From Montifringilla adamsi (Eukaryota; Chordata; Aves; Passeriformes; Passeridae), in the NCBI GenBank assembly GCA_017590115.1, contig JAGGNK010013558.1, forward strand, positions 16,098,598 through 16,162,597: a stretch of 64,000 nt of DNA, given 5' to 3'. Shown here piece after piece: positions 11,868 through 23,744 of this stretch; positions within the stretch are counted from its first letter, which is position 1, and each line of letters opens with the position of its first letter. The notes under the pieces were generated by a model. It was given only the letters and a program-made list of their open reading frames with translations. It had not been told where the DNA came from and ran no database searches. The position numbers were made by a program, and so were the translations under genes.

Positions 11868-11987
11868 TTTTGTTTTGGGTTTTGTTGTTGTTGGTGGTGG
11901 TTTTTTGTTGGGTTTTTCAGCTGGTGTTTGTTTGTTTGTTTGTTTTTATTGGGGTTTTTTGTTTGTTTTTATTGGGGTTTTTTTTTA
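11868..11987 (+). repeat. G/T-only tract with 23-bp duplication
   Basis: The plus strand is almost purely G and T. It has GTT and GGT triplets, then TTTG repeats, then two copies of a TTTGTTTTTATTGGGGTTTT-type unit with the ATTGGGG words at 11948-11954 and 11971-11977 (period 23). The open frame through it (Phe, Val, Leu rich) is a by-product of composition. Clusters such as GGTGGTGG and GGGG make non-B structure possible, but no canonical four-run G-quadruplex is obvious. Confidence 0.8.
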
Positions 11988-12135
11988 ACCTTAAAAAGAG
12001 AATTCAAAGCTACCTCCTCCTAAACTGGAAGTCTGAGTTTGTGATGCATGCTGCTGTTTTGGCTTCTTTTCCTTTGAGTAAAAAAGTCTTGAATTAAATT
12101 CATTACATTTTATACTTTTTATTTGGCCTTTTCCA

Positions 12136-12151
12136 TCTTCGATATCGAAGA
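12136..12151. repeat. Perfect 16-bp palindrome
   Basis: TCTTCGATATCGAAGA is its own reverse complement and includes two CpGs. One palindrome of this length is about what chance predicts in a 64-kb window, so no function is claimed. Confidence 0.7.
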
Positions 12152-14929
12152 AAAAACAAAGTGTAGAAGAAATGTAGACATACACTAGTGCCTTTTAGAA
12201 AGTTATATTGCCTTAAAAAAAATTATCCTTATCTTTGCTCTTTTCATTCAGCATTTTACCCAAATCAGCATCAGTTTTTAAAAGCTTTTGATGAACTTAA
12301 CATCACTGCTTTTTCTAAAGGGTCATAGAACACAACCCACACCCCACAGAAGCTATTACGAGTTTTTCATTAGGCCTGCTGAAAGCTGACTTAAATCCCA
12401 TAAAAGTTAGAGGACTCCTAACTACAGAAAATACAGGATTTCTTCATGTGAAATTCTTTGCTTGTAACTGTAGGACCACAATCTACAATTACTATAAGAT
12501 TTTTTCTGCAGATTAGTCAACCCTTGGGCAGAGTTTGTGACAGTGCTGGCAAACAATGGACTAAAAGAATGTTTTGAGAAAGTGTCTGTGTTTATATGGG
12601 AAGTAGTAAATGGGTACGGGTAAGACGTGAAGGATGAAGATATGAAAATGCTTCTTGCAGGAATGGTGAAGCACACAGAGAATGGATGCAACTGTGCTGT
12701 TACATCCAGGGATCAGTCACTGTCCTTTTTGTCTGGAGAAGTCAGGTTTATGCTGGGTTTTGGGAAAAAGCTGCTTTTTAATGACTGGGGAAAGGCTGCC
12801 CAGAGCTTCATCGTTCATCCAGGAGAAAAGGATATTCCTGCTGATTTTCTTGGTTTATTTGATTCTAAACCACTTGTCCTCTCCTGTCTTTATACACACA
12901 CCTGTCTATTGAAACCCTTAAAGCAATCTTTGTTATTTAGCATTAACTTTGACACTGCTGCTTTGTGCATAAAGTACAAACAGTGCTGTGTTAGCCTGCT
13001 GGTCTGAGAGCCTTATCCTGGGCTATGGCTCTGTTTTTCTCTGCTCTGTGTGTGCACACTTGGAGGACAGACAAGTAACCAGGGGTGAAATCCACCTCTG
13101 TGCTGGGTAAACATTTAAACTTTATGATCCTTGTCCTAGCCCCATACACAAGGGTGAATTTCATCCTCCATAAATGTAAAGTCTTCCTGTGTTATTACAG
13201 TTGCCTCTCCCCATTTCCCATTATCTTTGAACCCCCTCTCCATCATTAAGCTTTCTTTTAGGATCCAGGAAAATGTCATTCTCTTCTCCTCTTTCTCTGA
13301 CTGGCCTCTGGTTATATTAGAAAATAAAATTAATCTCAAGGGGAAAATAGCACTTAAAATTATTACTACTGTTTAGCTTACTAAAGTGATTTGCTCTCCG
13401 TGACCTGTCTCAGGCTGATCCTTGTACAAATCAAATCAGCACACAAAACAGCACTGGGAAACAGTTTCCAGACTCAGAATTTCACAGCTCCTGAACCTTT
13501 CGAATGTCACAAGCAAATCAAAAATGAACATATTAGTTTATCTGTCTCTTTAGATCCCAGACAGTGTGGTTTTTTTTGAAGACACGTATTCTCCCGTGCT
13601 CCATATGAAGCATATGAATAAGCCAGCTGTAATGCTTCTGGGTGAGCCCATACCTAAATGTTTTGCTGAGCGGGGACTGGAGAAAGTTTCCATCCACTTC
13701 CAAGCCTATCCCTGTGTTGTGGGGGATTAATGTCACTCTGACCTCCAACAGTTTCTCATTAAGCTGTCTAAAATATGAACTCCTACCAAGCGCCTGCTCT
13801 TCATTTTAATTTGATGGGTTTATCAGTGGGCTGGAGGAGACAGCTTGTGGATAGACCAAACTTCCATGATAATTCCCTGAGGCTCAGCTAGTTCCCTTCC
13901 AGGGGCACTGGGATGGCACAGCTTTGGGAGAGCCACGTGTCCTCTCAGCACAGCCAGAGGCTCCATCTCAGTGTGACTGCAGCAACAGCAACTCGTTCAT
14001 TAGTTCTGCCTCCCAGCTGCAGACGAGTGGAGGTGTTGGAGCTCTCTGCAAACATGGCTGTACTTTTTCACTCTCAGAAGTAGCTCAAACCATTCCAACT
14101 TGGATGTCTCTCTGGCATGCTCTGTTGCACGGTGCAGGAACATCTCAAAGCCCCAGCCCCAAAAGGGATAGGAGGCCAATCCTGTGACACACAGATAACG
14201 TCACTCATATCCTTTGGCTCTGACCTAATTTCCTTTCTGACCTTGCTGGGATGCAGGATGCCACAAGGATGACTTGCCATCCTCTTTTTCCTTGAAGTCC
14301 TTCCCATCCAATTCAGCAGATATATACCAATGTCTGTGAAATTTGGAGGAATGACATTACAAAATCCATGACAACAATTTGTTCATCTTCTGGTGACCTC
14401 TTGTGGAGTCATTTAGAAATCAGGCTTGATCCGTCATCTACAGCACATTCCAGGGAGAGGAAGACAGGAGTAATAATCCAAAATGTTCTTGGGCTTGGAG
14501 GGACAGTCAGCTCATGCTGAAGGACACAACAGTCTCCCGCGGGCTCTTTGTGTCTGGGTTTGATGGGAGGGTCATTTACTTGTCTCTTTGTACTCACTCT
14601 CTTATCTTTGTGCATAAAACCCAGCTCGTCCTTGACTCTCAAGCACAGGCTTAGCTTTCAAGAATTGGCATTAAAACCCAAAGTGTGTTATAGCAATAGA
14701 GCTGCCCCTTATGAGAAAGATCCTAGCTTTTGTGTCACCCCATTTTTTAAATTGTCGTTCTGCACATATGGTAGACATCAGAGTGATTGCGGAGCCTGCA
14801 AGGTGCAACTAGGTGTGAATTGTTTAAAACAGGACTGCCACCAAGTTCATATCCAGCTCCATATTTGGAAAATCTAGAAGTGATTGTTCTTCACCCCCTG
14901 CCCATGTCTAATGCATAAAATCAAAACCT
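12152..14929. other. Intergenic or intronic DNA, no gene seen
   Basis: The longest frame is 126 codons at 12627-13007 (plus), with no domain, signal peptide or splice context that I recognise. Other frames are 109 codons or shorter. 13580-13760 has mixed composition with some CpGs. No repeats were recognised. Confidence 0.6.
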
Positions 14930-15300
14930 TTCATGCCATTCACATTATTTTTTGTGCCGATCCCGCTCAAAGCCAACCTTTATTTTTCATTAATTCTTGC
15001 AAGGCTTGAAGCTGTTCCCAATGAAACCAATTGCCAAACTGATTGTGGAAGCCAGATCAAATCTGTAGTGTAATTTCCCCCCTGCTTTTTTATTGTCCTT
15101 GCTCCAAGTCATTCCTGTCTCATGCAAACTACAATAACTACAGCAAGCGTTTACTTGTGGGAAAAATTATCTCAACTTCCTCTCTGTGCATATAATATCT
15201 AATAATGTACTGTACTGAATAGCATATTGAGAAATGTCATTGATTATTCAGAGTTTAACATGATGAGCCATTCCATTCTTCTCTTCATTGAGACCAATTT
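14930..15300. other. Candidate conserved non-coding element
   Basis: A stretch rich in TAAT, ATTG and TGATTATTC-type words with retained CpGs (GTGCCGATCCCGCTC), balanced composition and no frame. This is consistent with a developmental enhancer, but only by texture. It has no repeat similarity that I recognise. Confidence 0.2.
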
Positions 15301-16312
15301 ATTCTTATGCTCAGATAAAATTACAATACTCTAAATAATAAAATAAATAAACCCAATGACCTGCTATGAGAAGGATCCCCTTTGCAGTGATAGTTTTAAA
15401 AGCACCCGCATGGGTCAAGGTTTTTTCCTTTTATCCCTGCACATTTGTTTTGTTTTTTATTTTTTGGCTTTATTATTTGGTCACTAAGCAAAAGGTTTGC
15501 TGGGTGGCTTTTTTTTAAGTTTGAGGGAGAATATGAATGTCATAAATATTTCATTTTCCTAGCACATCTTGCATTGTTCCTCACTTTCAGACCTTGCCAG
15601 CAGTCAACACAGTAGTAAATTTCAGCACCTGTGGACCTTTTTCAGTAATTTATGATTTCCATTAGATTTCCATTAGAGATGGGCTAAAACAGTTTAGAAA
15701 AGTGCTAGCACCTTCAGCCATACGGATCCTGCCTGTCTCTGAGGAGGAGGGCTGGATTTTGCTGTCTGTGCCCATGGCTGCTGCCAAAGGTTTGGGGCTT
15801 CAGTTGGAGCCATTGGATCTCAATGCCAGCCTTGGAGAGGAGCTACCATACCTGAGAAAGGAAGGGCAGGTTAAAAATAGAAAACCTTCTCAGTAAAAAT
15901 GGTGGTTTCTCCCTTTCTACCTCTGCAAGCTTGAGTGCAAATTTAGCCCACAGTGACTGGCTCTGCTGCAAGTCACTACAAGTGTCTGTAATGCAATAGC
16001 CACGCATTTTTGTTGGCAGCACTCCATCCTGAGCTTCATGGGGTGCCTTTCCCCTCGTTCCAGCTCTCCTCACACACCTGTGGTCTGGTACAGGGCTTTT
16101 GCAGTAGTCCTTTTTAAACTAGCAAATACATTGGAGGGAGGCCTTCAGGCAAGAACTTTGGGGTTAGTTTCGATAAAGAAATTGTCTTGATATTCCCTCC
16201 AGCTCTAATGCAGGCTTACAGGCAGCCTGTGTTTGTTCCAGGACTAGTTGTGAACCTGGAAAATCTCCCACATGCCTGCCACAAAGTGAGATACGGTGGC
16301 AAATAAATCACA
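15301..16312. other. Intergenic or intronic DNA, no gene seen
   Basis: AT-rich at first, with a mildly GC-richer part at 15700-16080 that carries short frames (76 codons or fewer). A small direct repeat of GATTTCCATTA occurs at about 15654-15675. Confidence 0.6.
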
Positions 16313-16960
16313 GTGAATAATTTAGTCATGAATTGTCCATTGGCATTGTATCATAGCTTGAATACATTTCCCATAATAGCTCATGATAGTCCCATTGACA
16401 TCCACTTGACTTTTATGAAGTTTTGCAGATTTCACTCTCATATGAATGGCTCTGACTGGCGCAGGATTGTAGCAGCTGATTCGGGGATTGAATATTGGAC
16501 CAGATATTACAGGAAATATTGCACCCATGGCATTTTCTGGAAGCTGTCCTCGGGATAGGACTGGAATTTTGGTCGTTCTGTCAGTTTGGTGTTTATTAAT
16601 TATTTTAACCAGCTGCACTACACGGAGCCACCATCCCTTATGTGAAACTTTCCCTTTGTTGCCGTGCTCAGACCACCTTTCTGTCATTTCAGCAGCCGGG
16701 CGCCCCGGGGGGCACGGCTCGTGCTGGGATAACGTCACACTCTGAGTGCACTTCACAATGGATCTCGGCCAGCTGAGGAGTGACATTATCTCAGCAGGAC
16801 ACCTGCCCTTCACCTTCCATGGAGGGACCCACCTCGGAAAGGTCAACACTTGCAGTTTAAAATAATATTTTAACCATTGCTATTCAGAATTCGAAGGGAG
16901 TGAATGTCAGATAGCCATGAAATTCATGAAGCCCGTTACTCCCCGCAAATGACAACTGGC
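16313..16960. other. Candidate conserved non-coding element, CpG-bearing core
   Basis: About 650 bp with even composition. Its GC-rich core at about 16690-16740 contains CCGGGCGCCCCGGGGGG and a CRE-like word, ATAACGTCAC. It is flanked by homeodomain-like words (TTTATTAATTATTTTAACC). The minus strand is open for 175 codons (16322-16849), the longest frame in the window. The predicted chain has no domain, low-complexity hydrophobic core or recognisable family. A regulatory element is the more likely reading; an undiscovered small protein cannot be excluded. Confidence 0.25.
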
Positions 16961-19900
16961 CCCAGACATACACTTTGAATATTCTTTTACTTAGGTTTTA
17001 AGCAGATTTTAAAAAACCAAACAAACAAAACCTCATTATTCAGGATATTTTAACGTGAACCCCAAGTGCCAGCAGAGTAGCAATTTGCATTCTAAAAAAG
17101 TTATATGTTTAAAAAATGCATTGGTGAATTAATACACTGGAGACTTCAGTTTTATCTCTTTGCTTTCTCTCTGCTGCATCCTCATGTATAGCTTGTTTTG
17201 GAATAGCAATAAATTTACTTAAAGACAGTGAGAAGGTGTCCTGGCTGGAGCTGAGCACAGTGCTTGAACCAGGGGATTTGTCTCAACAGTGTAGCATGTC
17301 TTCCCTCCAGTGGAGCATCCACTTCATACTTTTTGGGGGTATAGGTTTTTAAAAAAATTATCATATTCTCAATCTTATTTGCCTTCCAACCTGAAATATT
17401 AAACTGAGAAAGCACTTTTGTGAAGTTAGAAATGGCCAAATAAGTCACACAACTCCTTTTCTGTTCCTTTCCCCCTTTGTATGAAGAACCTGGCTCCGGG
17501 AGCTCAGTTCATAAAACAAAGGTTGTTTGTGGAAAATGGAGCACATCCTCCATGTATATTTTATAGTATTACATTTGCACCCTTTTTTTTTTTTTTTATC
17601 ATTTATGCCACTAAAGCATAGCAGCAGAGATGGCAAAGATAAAGGGAAAAAAATCTGGTTTATCACTGTTTTCTTTGATTTTACTGCTGATGCAATTCCA
17701 AAGAAATTAGTGGAGTCCCACCAGCATGAGTCAGCCAGCACTGAGCCACGCTGAGGCATTTTGCTTTGAGAATCTGGGAGTTCTTCTGGGAAATGTTTCT
17801 CAATATCAGCTCAGCATGACCAGGGCATCAACTGGTTTTGGACAGAGTCTGTCTTCAGGGGTGAGACACACCTTTGATTTGCTGAATGATGCCTCCTGTA
17901 TTGTTTGATAGAACAGCAAATGGAAGGTAATAATTCTGCTTTAAGGAGTGGCTGGGGGAGCAGATGAGCCTCACATTTACAGATCCCATTTCCACCTCTC
18001 TGCTCTGTCATTCTGCCCATCATGGCACTTCCTGGAGATTTTGAGATACTGAAGGATGACACAAGGGGTTTTGTTTCAGTATTATGATAACATTTCTAGA
18101 TTTGGCTATAGAATTGAATCTGATTTTGTGAAATTTCTGGCTCTTAAGTTTTTAAGCCAACTTGGCTATGTTTTTATGAGTGCCCTCTCTTAAAATTCCC
18201 AAAGGAATCAAAACTGCAGAGTTCATGGAAGTCTTCCATTAGTCATCACAACAAAAGTTTATTAACCATAAATGCCTTTATGTTCAGAATTAATTTTTGA
18301 CTAATTTTATGCTAAAGTATATACTGTGTTTAGGCCTGCTGAATAGAAATGAAATTGTAGTAACAACTATTAAGAAAGGCAGTTTAACAATAGTTGTCAA
18401 AAGAGCATTGTCTTAGAAATGGATTAAAAGAAGCAGCCCTGTTTTCTTCTAAAGGAGAACTATTTTCAATGAGTTTTTTTATTGATAAATTTCCAGAGAC
18501 CTGGAGTTGTGGATTATTTTCTAGCAATCGATGTTCTTACTTCATGTATTGTCTTTCCTACCATGTTTTGAAACATTATAGAACATGTCAGCAGAAATCC
18601 ATAAAAATTCAGTTGATAGTTGAAAGCACATAATTAGTCAAAGAGGGTTTTTTACAGGGAAAAAGACCCTTGGGGAGGGGGATGTGTGTATTTTTATGTG
18701 TGTGTCAGGTAAGCCATGCTCTCAGCTCCACTCCAGTGTGCCAGTACAGCCTTGGACTGATATCCAAACACCCAATTTGGCCTGGAAAGGAGGTGGGCCA
18801 CGTTGCATCAGTGTAGAGTCTTTCTTCAGGCAAGTTTTCTTCCTCTGTTTTCCATGAAGCTGTTTAATTCATAGAGCTTTGATGTTTAAACTGATCCTGA
18901 CCTTCTGTGAGTACTTCAAAAAGGGAAAATTAGCTGCTTGGAAAAATAGAATGACTTAAATCTAGCAATTTGGGACACACATGTTAAGGTCCCACTGAAC
19001 TTGTGTTGACTTCTTCAACTCTTTTTGGTATTATTTCCTGATTGACTTATAACTAGAGAAAGGTGTTAATTTTCAAAACTTTAGGAATCTCTCTTTATTG
19101 ATCTGTCTTTGAAACATTGTCCCTGGTACAAGAAGAATCCATCAAGACACAGGGAGCTGCTCTAAACACAGGGCATAAAAGACTTTGATTAACTTTATTT
19201 TGGCTTTTACTTACCTCTAATGAGTAAAATGATTAATTGAATAACACTCCCTGGCTTCACTATAGTTGATGGTCCATAACAACTCCCCTGGTTCTCATAG
19301 TTTATAATTTAGCTGTCAAAATATTCTCTAGGTTAGATCTTGGGAAGAAAGGTCTTGACTTTGCTTTTTTTTTTTTTTAACAAAGCAGATCGACTTCAAC
19401 TATTTGTAAGTTATTGGAGTCAGTTGAAAACATCCCACTTCAAAATATGTGCCTGGTCAATGTTAGGTAGTTATTATTTTGGGAGGATAAAAATTTAATA
19501 CATCATTTCAAAGTATTTTAAACGTGCAACTGATCTTTGCTGTGATTTATTATAGACTGGGATATACATATAGTGTCAGAGATTTTCAGGCAGGGGGAAT
19601 TTCTCTACTGTGTATTAATGGTGCGTTTTGAAATAGCTGAATTGATAAATTTTTTTGGTGAGCAACACCTGCGTGATATTTTGGAACTTTTTAAAAGTAT
19701 TGTTTGAAAGTCTTGTCTTTTAAAATTATTTTTGCTCAAGATCTAGTTCATAAAGATGTATCTGGGCCCTGTTGAGAAGACAAGTTTCCTTCAAGGCAGG
19801 CTTCAATTTTAATGCCACAGGGCTCAGCTTTGCATCCTAGGATGAGTTTATCCTCATATCCCAAAGTTCTGAGTTTTCCTGGAGTGAACACATCTTTCCC

Positions 19901-21172
19901 ATGTGTCCTAACTGTTTTATCCCATCAATTCTGAGGGCTTTCTGGTGATTAAATTCAGGCATCTGTTCCTAGGCACTCTTGTTTCCAAATGGGTCTTTCC
20001 TATTCAGAGCCTATTGCTGCCCTTTGCTTGATTGCAGTTGCTGATGGGCAGATCCAGGTGTTGGAGCACTGGCTGTGACTCAAAAAGAGAGACTTTCTCT
20101 CACCTTTAAAAGCTTCCTGGAGGTTCAGGATAACACCTGAACAGCTCAGGAAAAGGTCCAGCCCCAGCTGTTTGCCCTCAGCAGATGGCTGTGTGGGGTT
20201 GGATGTGTTTCGCTGCTCGCAAAATCAGCCCCGTGCAAAGATGCAAATCTCTCTCTTCCTGTCTTTTAGAAATTTTTGATGCTCCTTATTGCTGTTAAAA
20301 TTAAAGCTAATTTTACCCACATCACTATTGTTTAATTTGATGTGTTTTTTTTTTTTTGTTAAAAATATTTGATTAATTACGCCATGAGTATTTCCTTCCA
20401 TCACTATACCCCTCTTCCATTATGTTTTGGGGGGGGGGGTTTACTTAATACTAAGTTCTCTTTATCTTTTATATCAGCTTTCAAGGAAAAAAGTCCCAAA
20501 GTTTCCTACATTTTTAACTTTGCATCAAATATCTCAGTTCTATTTTGACATATTAAGTGTGTGTGTGTATGTTCAAGATTTCTTACTTAGTTCTTATTTC
20601 TGGTGGAATTTTGCCATAAGTTCTGTGCGTCAAAGGGAATTTGCAGTTAAATTTGAAGTCTCTGCTGCTTTTATTAAGCCAAATCCTTGAAGGTGCTAAC
20701 TCCTCTCAAAATCTGTAATTTTACTGATAACAGAAGGTGCTTATTTTAGTGTAGAATGCTGTATCTTCCTGTCTTTTTATTCACTCATTTTACTAAGATA
20801 GTAGTCAAAGGATATCCCAACAGTAAAATTAAGTGGAGGAAAAAATCCTTCAAAAATGCAAAAAAAAATCTCCCAAATTTCCTACCCAAAACCCCTGTAT
20901 AAAATCCTACATTGTAGATATAAATTTCCACACATTGGGCCAAATTCTTGTCAAGCTAAAATTAACATCTATGGCACTAGGGTTTATTAAAGCAGTGAAA
21001 AGTTTTGCACAGCTATCACACACTGCAGAAATCCTATTTAGCACAGTAATAAAACATAAAATAAAACTGTCTGTACTTCTTTATGTCAAAACTGCCCTTT
21101 TAGTGCAATACCACTTCCTAAAAAAAAAAAAAAGAAGAAAAAAGATATCTAGTTTATCTGGTTCTAGTCAGC
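16961..21172. other. Intergenic or intronic DNA, no gene seen
   Basis: AT-rich DNA with homopolymers: T15 at 17583-17597, a T run at about 19366-19378, and G11 at 20429-20439. A 9-bp inverted repeat (ACAACTATT at 18363 and AATAGTTGT at 18389) is near chance expectation. Frames are 120 codons or shorter (20833-21195, plus) and have no recognisable domains. Confidence 0.6.
20429..20439 (+). repeat. Poly(G) tract, 11 G
   Basis: An uninterrupted run of 11 G following TTTT in AT-rich DNA. Poly(G) this long is much rarer than poly(A) or poly(T) in vertebrate DNA and is prone to sequencing error. Confidence 0.85.
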
Positions 21173-21250
21173 TATTTTATGAGAAGATAATATAAAATTA
21201 TTTTATGAGAAGATAATCTAAAACTATTTTACGAGAAAATAATCTCAAAG
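21173..21250 (+). repeat. Three tandem copies of a 26-bp unit
   Basis: Copies begin at 21173, 21199 and 21225, each starting TATTTTAYGAGAARATAAT. The second and third copies share ATCT after this core and the first has ATAT. The third copy has two substitutions in the core (ACGAGAAAAT for ATGAGAAGAT). The period is exactly 26 bp with no indels, so it is a short minisatellite. Confidence 0.9.
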
Positions 21251-23744
21251 TCTGTCCAGAGATTGTCAGTAGAATCAGATCACTGATAGGAAGACCTCAC
21301 AGTGGCATACAAAGCCATTTTTGGTCTCATGTTGGCGAGTACATGGTAAAAACCTGGACATGTGAAAATTTTATAACAAAACCAAAAGTATTGCCTTGAA
21401 TTACAAGGAACATCAGTTAAAATACCATCTGAATTATTAGTGGGTTTCAGATGTAGACAACAAAAATGTCCTTTCTGAGCATGGCTTTCAAAGAACCCTC
21501 AGGTCTGAAGTGAGCTGGTGAGATCAGGCTGTAATGTGAATTCAGACACATGTTCCTTAGGCTTATTCACAGGGATGATCCATTTCACTCCTCACCAGCA
21601 GCTTTTCCAAAGCAGTTCATGATTCCTCTTGAGAATTGGTCTTTTTAACTGTGCCAAATTATGTCCAGTGAAGGAATTCTGGGATCTAAAGTGATGCAAA
21701 CTGGGGAGCGTGAATTTTCCAAAATTAATTTCTTTAATGAATATGAATACTTGAATGTGTCTTAAGCCTGTAGCATTTTCAGATCTCAATTTACAATATT
21801 TAAATAATCAAGAACTGTCAATTGGGCTTTCTCTTATGGTTATTTGAAGCAGTGCACACAGAGCTGGTGTGATCAGTACTACTGTTGAGATAAAACATGA
21901 AAAATCTGTGAGTAACATCTCGTGCCAAAGTGAACTTTACGGTTAATAAATTCGGCAGTTCAGAGGTTATTTAGTCAGTAATTAAATGTAAGAGTCAATA
22001 TTTAAGTCCAAGAAGAAATCTTGAGAATCTTGATCTTGTTAAACTCCTATCTCAATTACATGATCAAAGCCAGCAGAAGTATTTTTCTTTGCGAGTATCA
22101 CTTTCAAAGTCACTGACTCTTCTTCCACAGGGAGTTTGATTGTTGACTTCAGCTGAAGTAAGTTTAGATCAACACTGAGCTATTTTGAAAAATCCTCCCT
22201 GATAATTTCTCTGACTAGAGACATCTGAACCTTCTGAGGTTAACCCATCCTTGTTTTGGTGTCATCATCGTGTTTTATAATCCTCTTCTCCCTGTTCTCA
22301 ATCAAAGTTGTTTCAAAAGGGAGAGAAAAAGAAATTCAAAGCAATTTAATCTTCTTTTCTTTCTTTTAACAACTAGAGTAAGCAGCAGATTTATTGACGT
22401 TGCAATCAGATTTGCACAGCAATATTTATTGTCCCTCGAAGTGTTATCAATTGTATAATTGTTGTACTTTGATTTCCAGTTTGGTTATGATAGGGAGAGG
22501 TGGCATAGGAGAGAGGCTTCCTTGAGCTTTTGTTTTGGTTGGATTGGGTTTCCATAACCATAGTTGTGTTTTGGCCATGATGGCACCTGATATGTGAGAA
22601 AACTCTGAAGAAAACTCTCTTGTTAATAGGGACCTTGTAGCTAAAGAAAAATCATCCTTCTGCCTGGTCACAGTGAATGAATTGAAAAACTGAGTGGATT
22701 TGAATTTGAAAACATTGACTCAGACCCTTTTTTCTTATTCTGAATGGAATTTTCTTGCTATATATACAAAGTTCAGAAGGACTTCCAGCAGTCTAAGTAG
22801 TGGACTAAGAAATGTAGAAACTTCAGCAAGTTTAGAAAAAATACGTGGGCCAGTAATGCCTGCACTCACTGAGGTATCAACCTCATATCACTGAGGTTGA
22901 TATCAGTTTCTCTGGAAACAAATCTTGGTATTAGAAACATTGAGGAGAGTAAAATTGGGGCTGGATCTTTGGCTGGGATAAACCAGTATACTGCTTTTCA
23001 TTTCAGATACTTGAAATTGTCAGTGCTGAGCTTATTGTGAAATGACATCTGTCATATGGAATCTGAAAAAAAAACCCGCCTAAACATACAAACTCTTTCA
23101 TTCTCATCTGATCTAGCAGACAAAGCTGAAATGCTTGCATCAACCAAGAAATTAGATCAATAATGTGCTTTCAGTATGGCTTATCTCTGTTCGTTTTAAA
23201 GTAAAGCCCAATTCACATCCTTCCCTGTGGTACGTACAAACACTGAATATTGAACTTTCCTTTTTCCCCAGTGAAATTGAAATGATTTTCCTATAACTTC
23301 ACTCAGCCAAACTCCTGCTTGGGTTTTATTCCTGCTATGTCTTAGTTTTCTCTTCAAGATAGTTAAATAATAACATGCACCTGTCTCCTCTCCCATTAAT
23401 CAGACTCCTAGTAAAACAGTTGTACAAATTGTACAAATACTAAGAGTCTGCCTACTTGCATATGTTTGCCTTGGAATAAGTTCACATTGATGTTTCCATA
23501 AGGGTTCACATTCTCTTTTTTATTTATTTTTTTTTTTTTTTTAAGAAATTCTTGACAGGAAAAAAGATGTTTGTACTTAGTTTATGTTTCTATGGGTGAT
23601 AATTAACTGCATGAAAATAATGCCCTACCTAGATATGCCAAGCATTTTATAAAGGGGTTTTCTAAGTGACAAATATCTGATTTATGGCAACTGGTGTCCT
23701 TGAAAATTTAGGAATTTTTTTTTTTCAAGTTTCATAATGTATTT
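21251..23744. other. Intergenic or intronic DNA, no gene seen
   Basis: AT-rich DNA with only short frames (74 codons or fewer). It includes a hairpin (22875-22902) and T16 at 23527-23542. No interspersed repeat was recognised. Confidence 0.6.
22875..22902. repeat. Perfect 11-bp-stem hairpin with nested direct repeat
   Basis: TATCAACCTCA (22875-22885) and TGAGGTTGATA (22892-22902) are perfect inverted copies with a 6-base spacer. CACTGAGGT also occurs as a direct repeat at the left border and within the right arm. The mixture of inverted and direct copies is what a short template-switch or fold-back replication error leaves behind. No RNA function is claimed. Confidence 0.7.

Noticed and set aside
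12136..12151. 16-bp palindromes here and at 24695-24710 as binding sites
   Set aside because: About one perfect 16-bp palindrome is expected by chance in a window of this length; two is not remarkable.
16322..16849. 175-codon minus-strand open frame as a gene
   Set aside because: No domain, no homology that I recognise, no promoter or splice context; a frame this long is expected about once in 64 kb of vertebrate DNA. Kept only as a regulatory/coding question.
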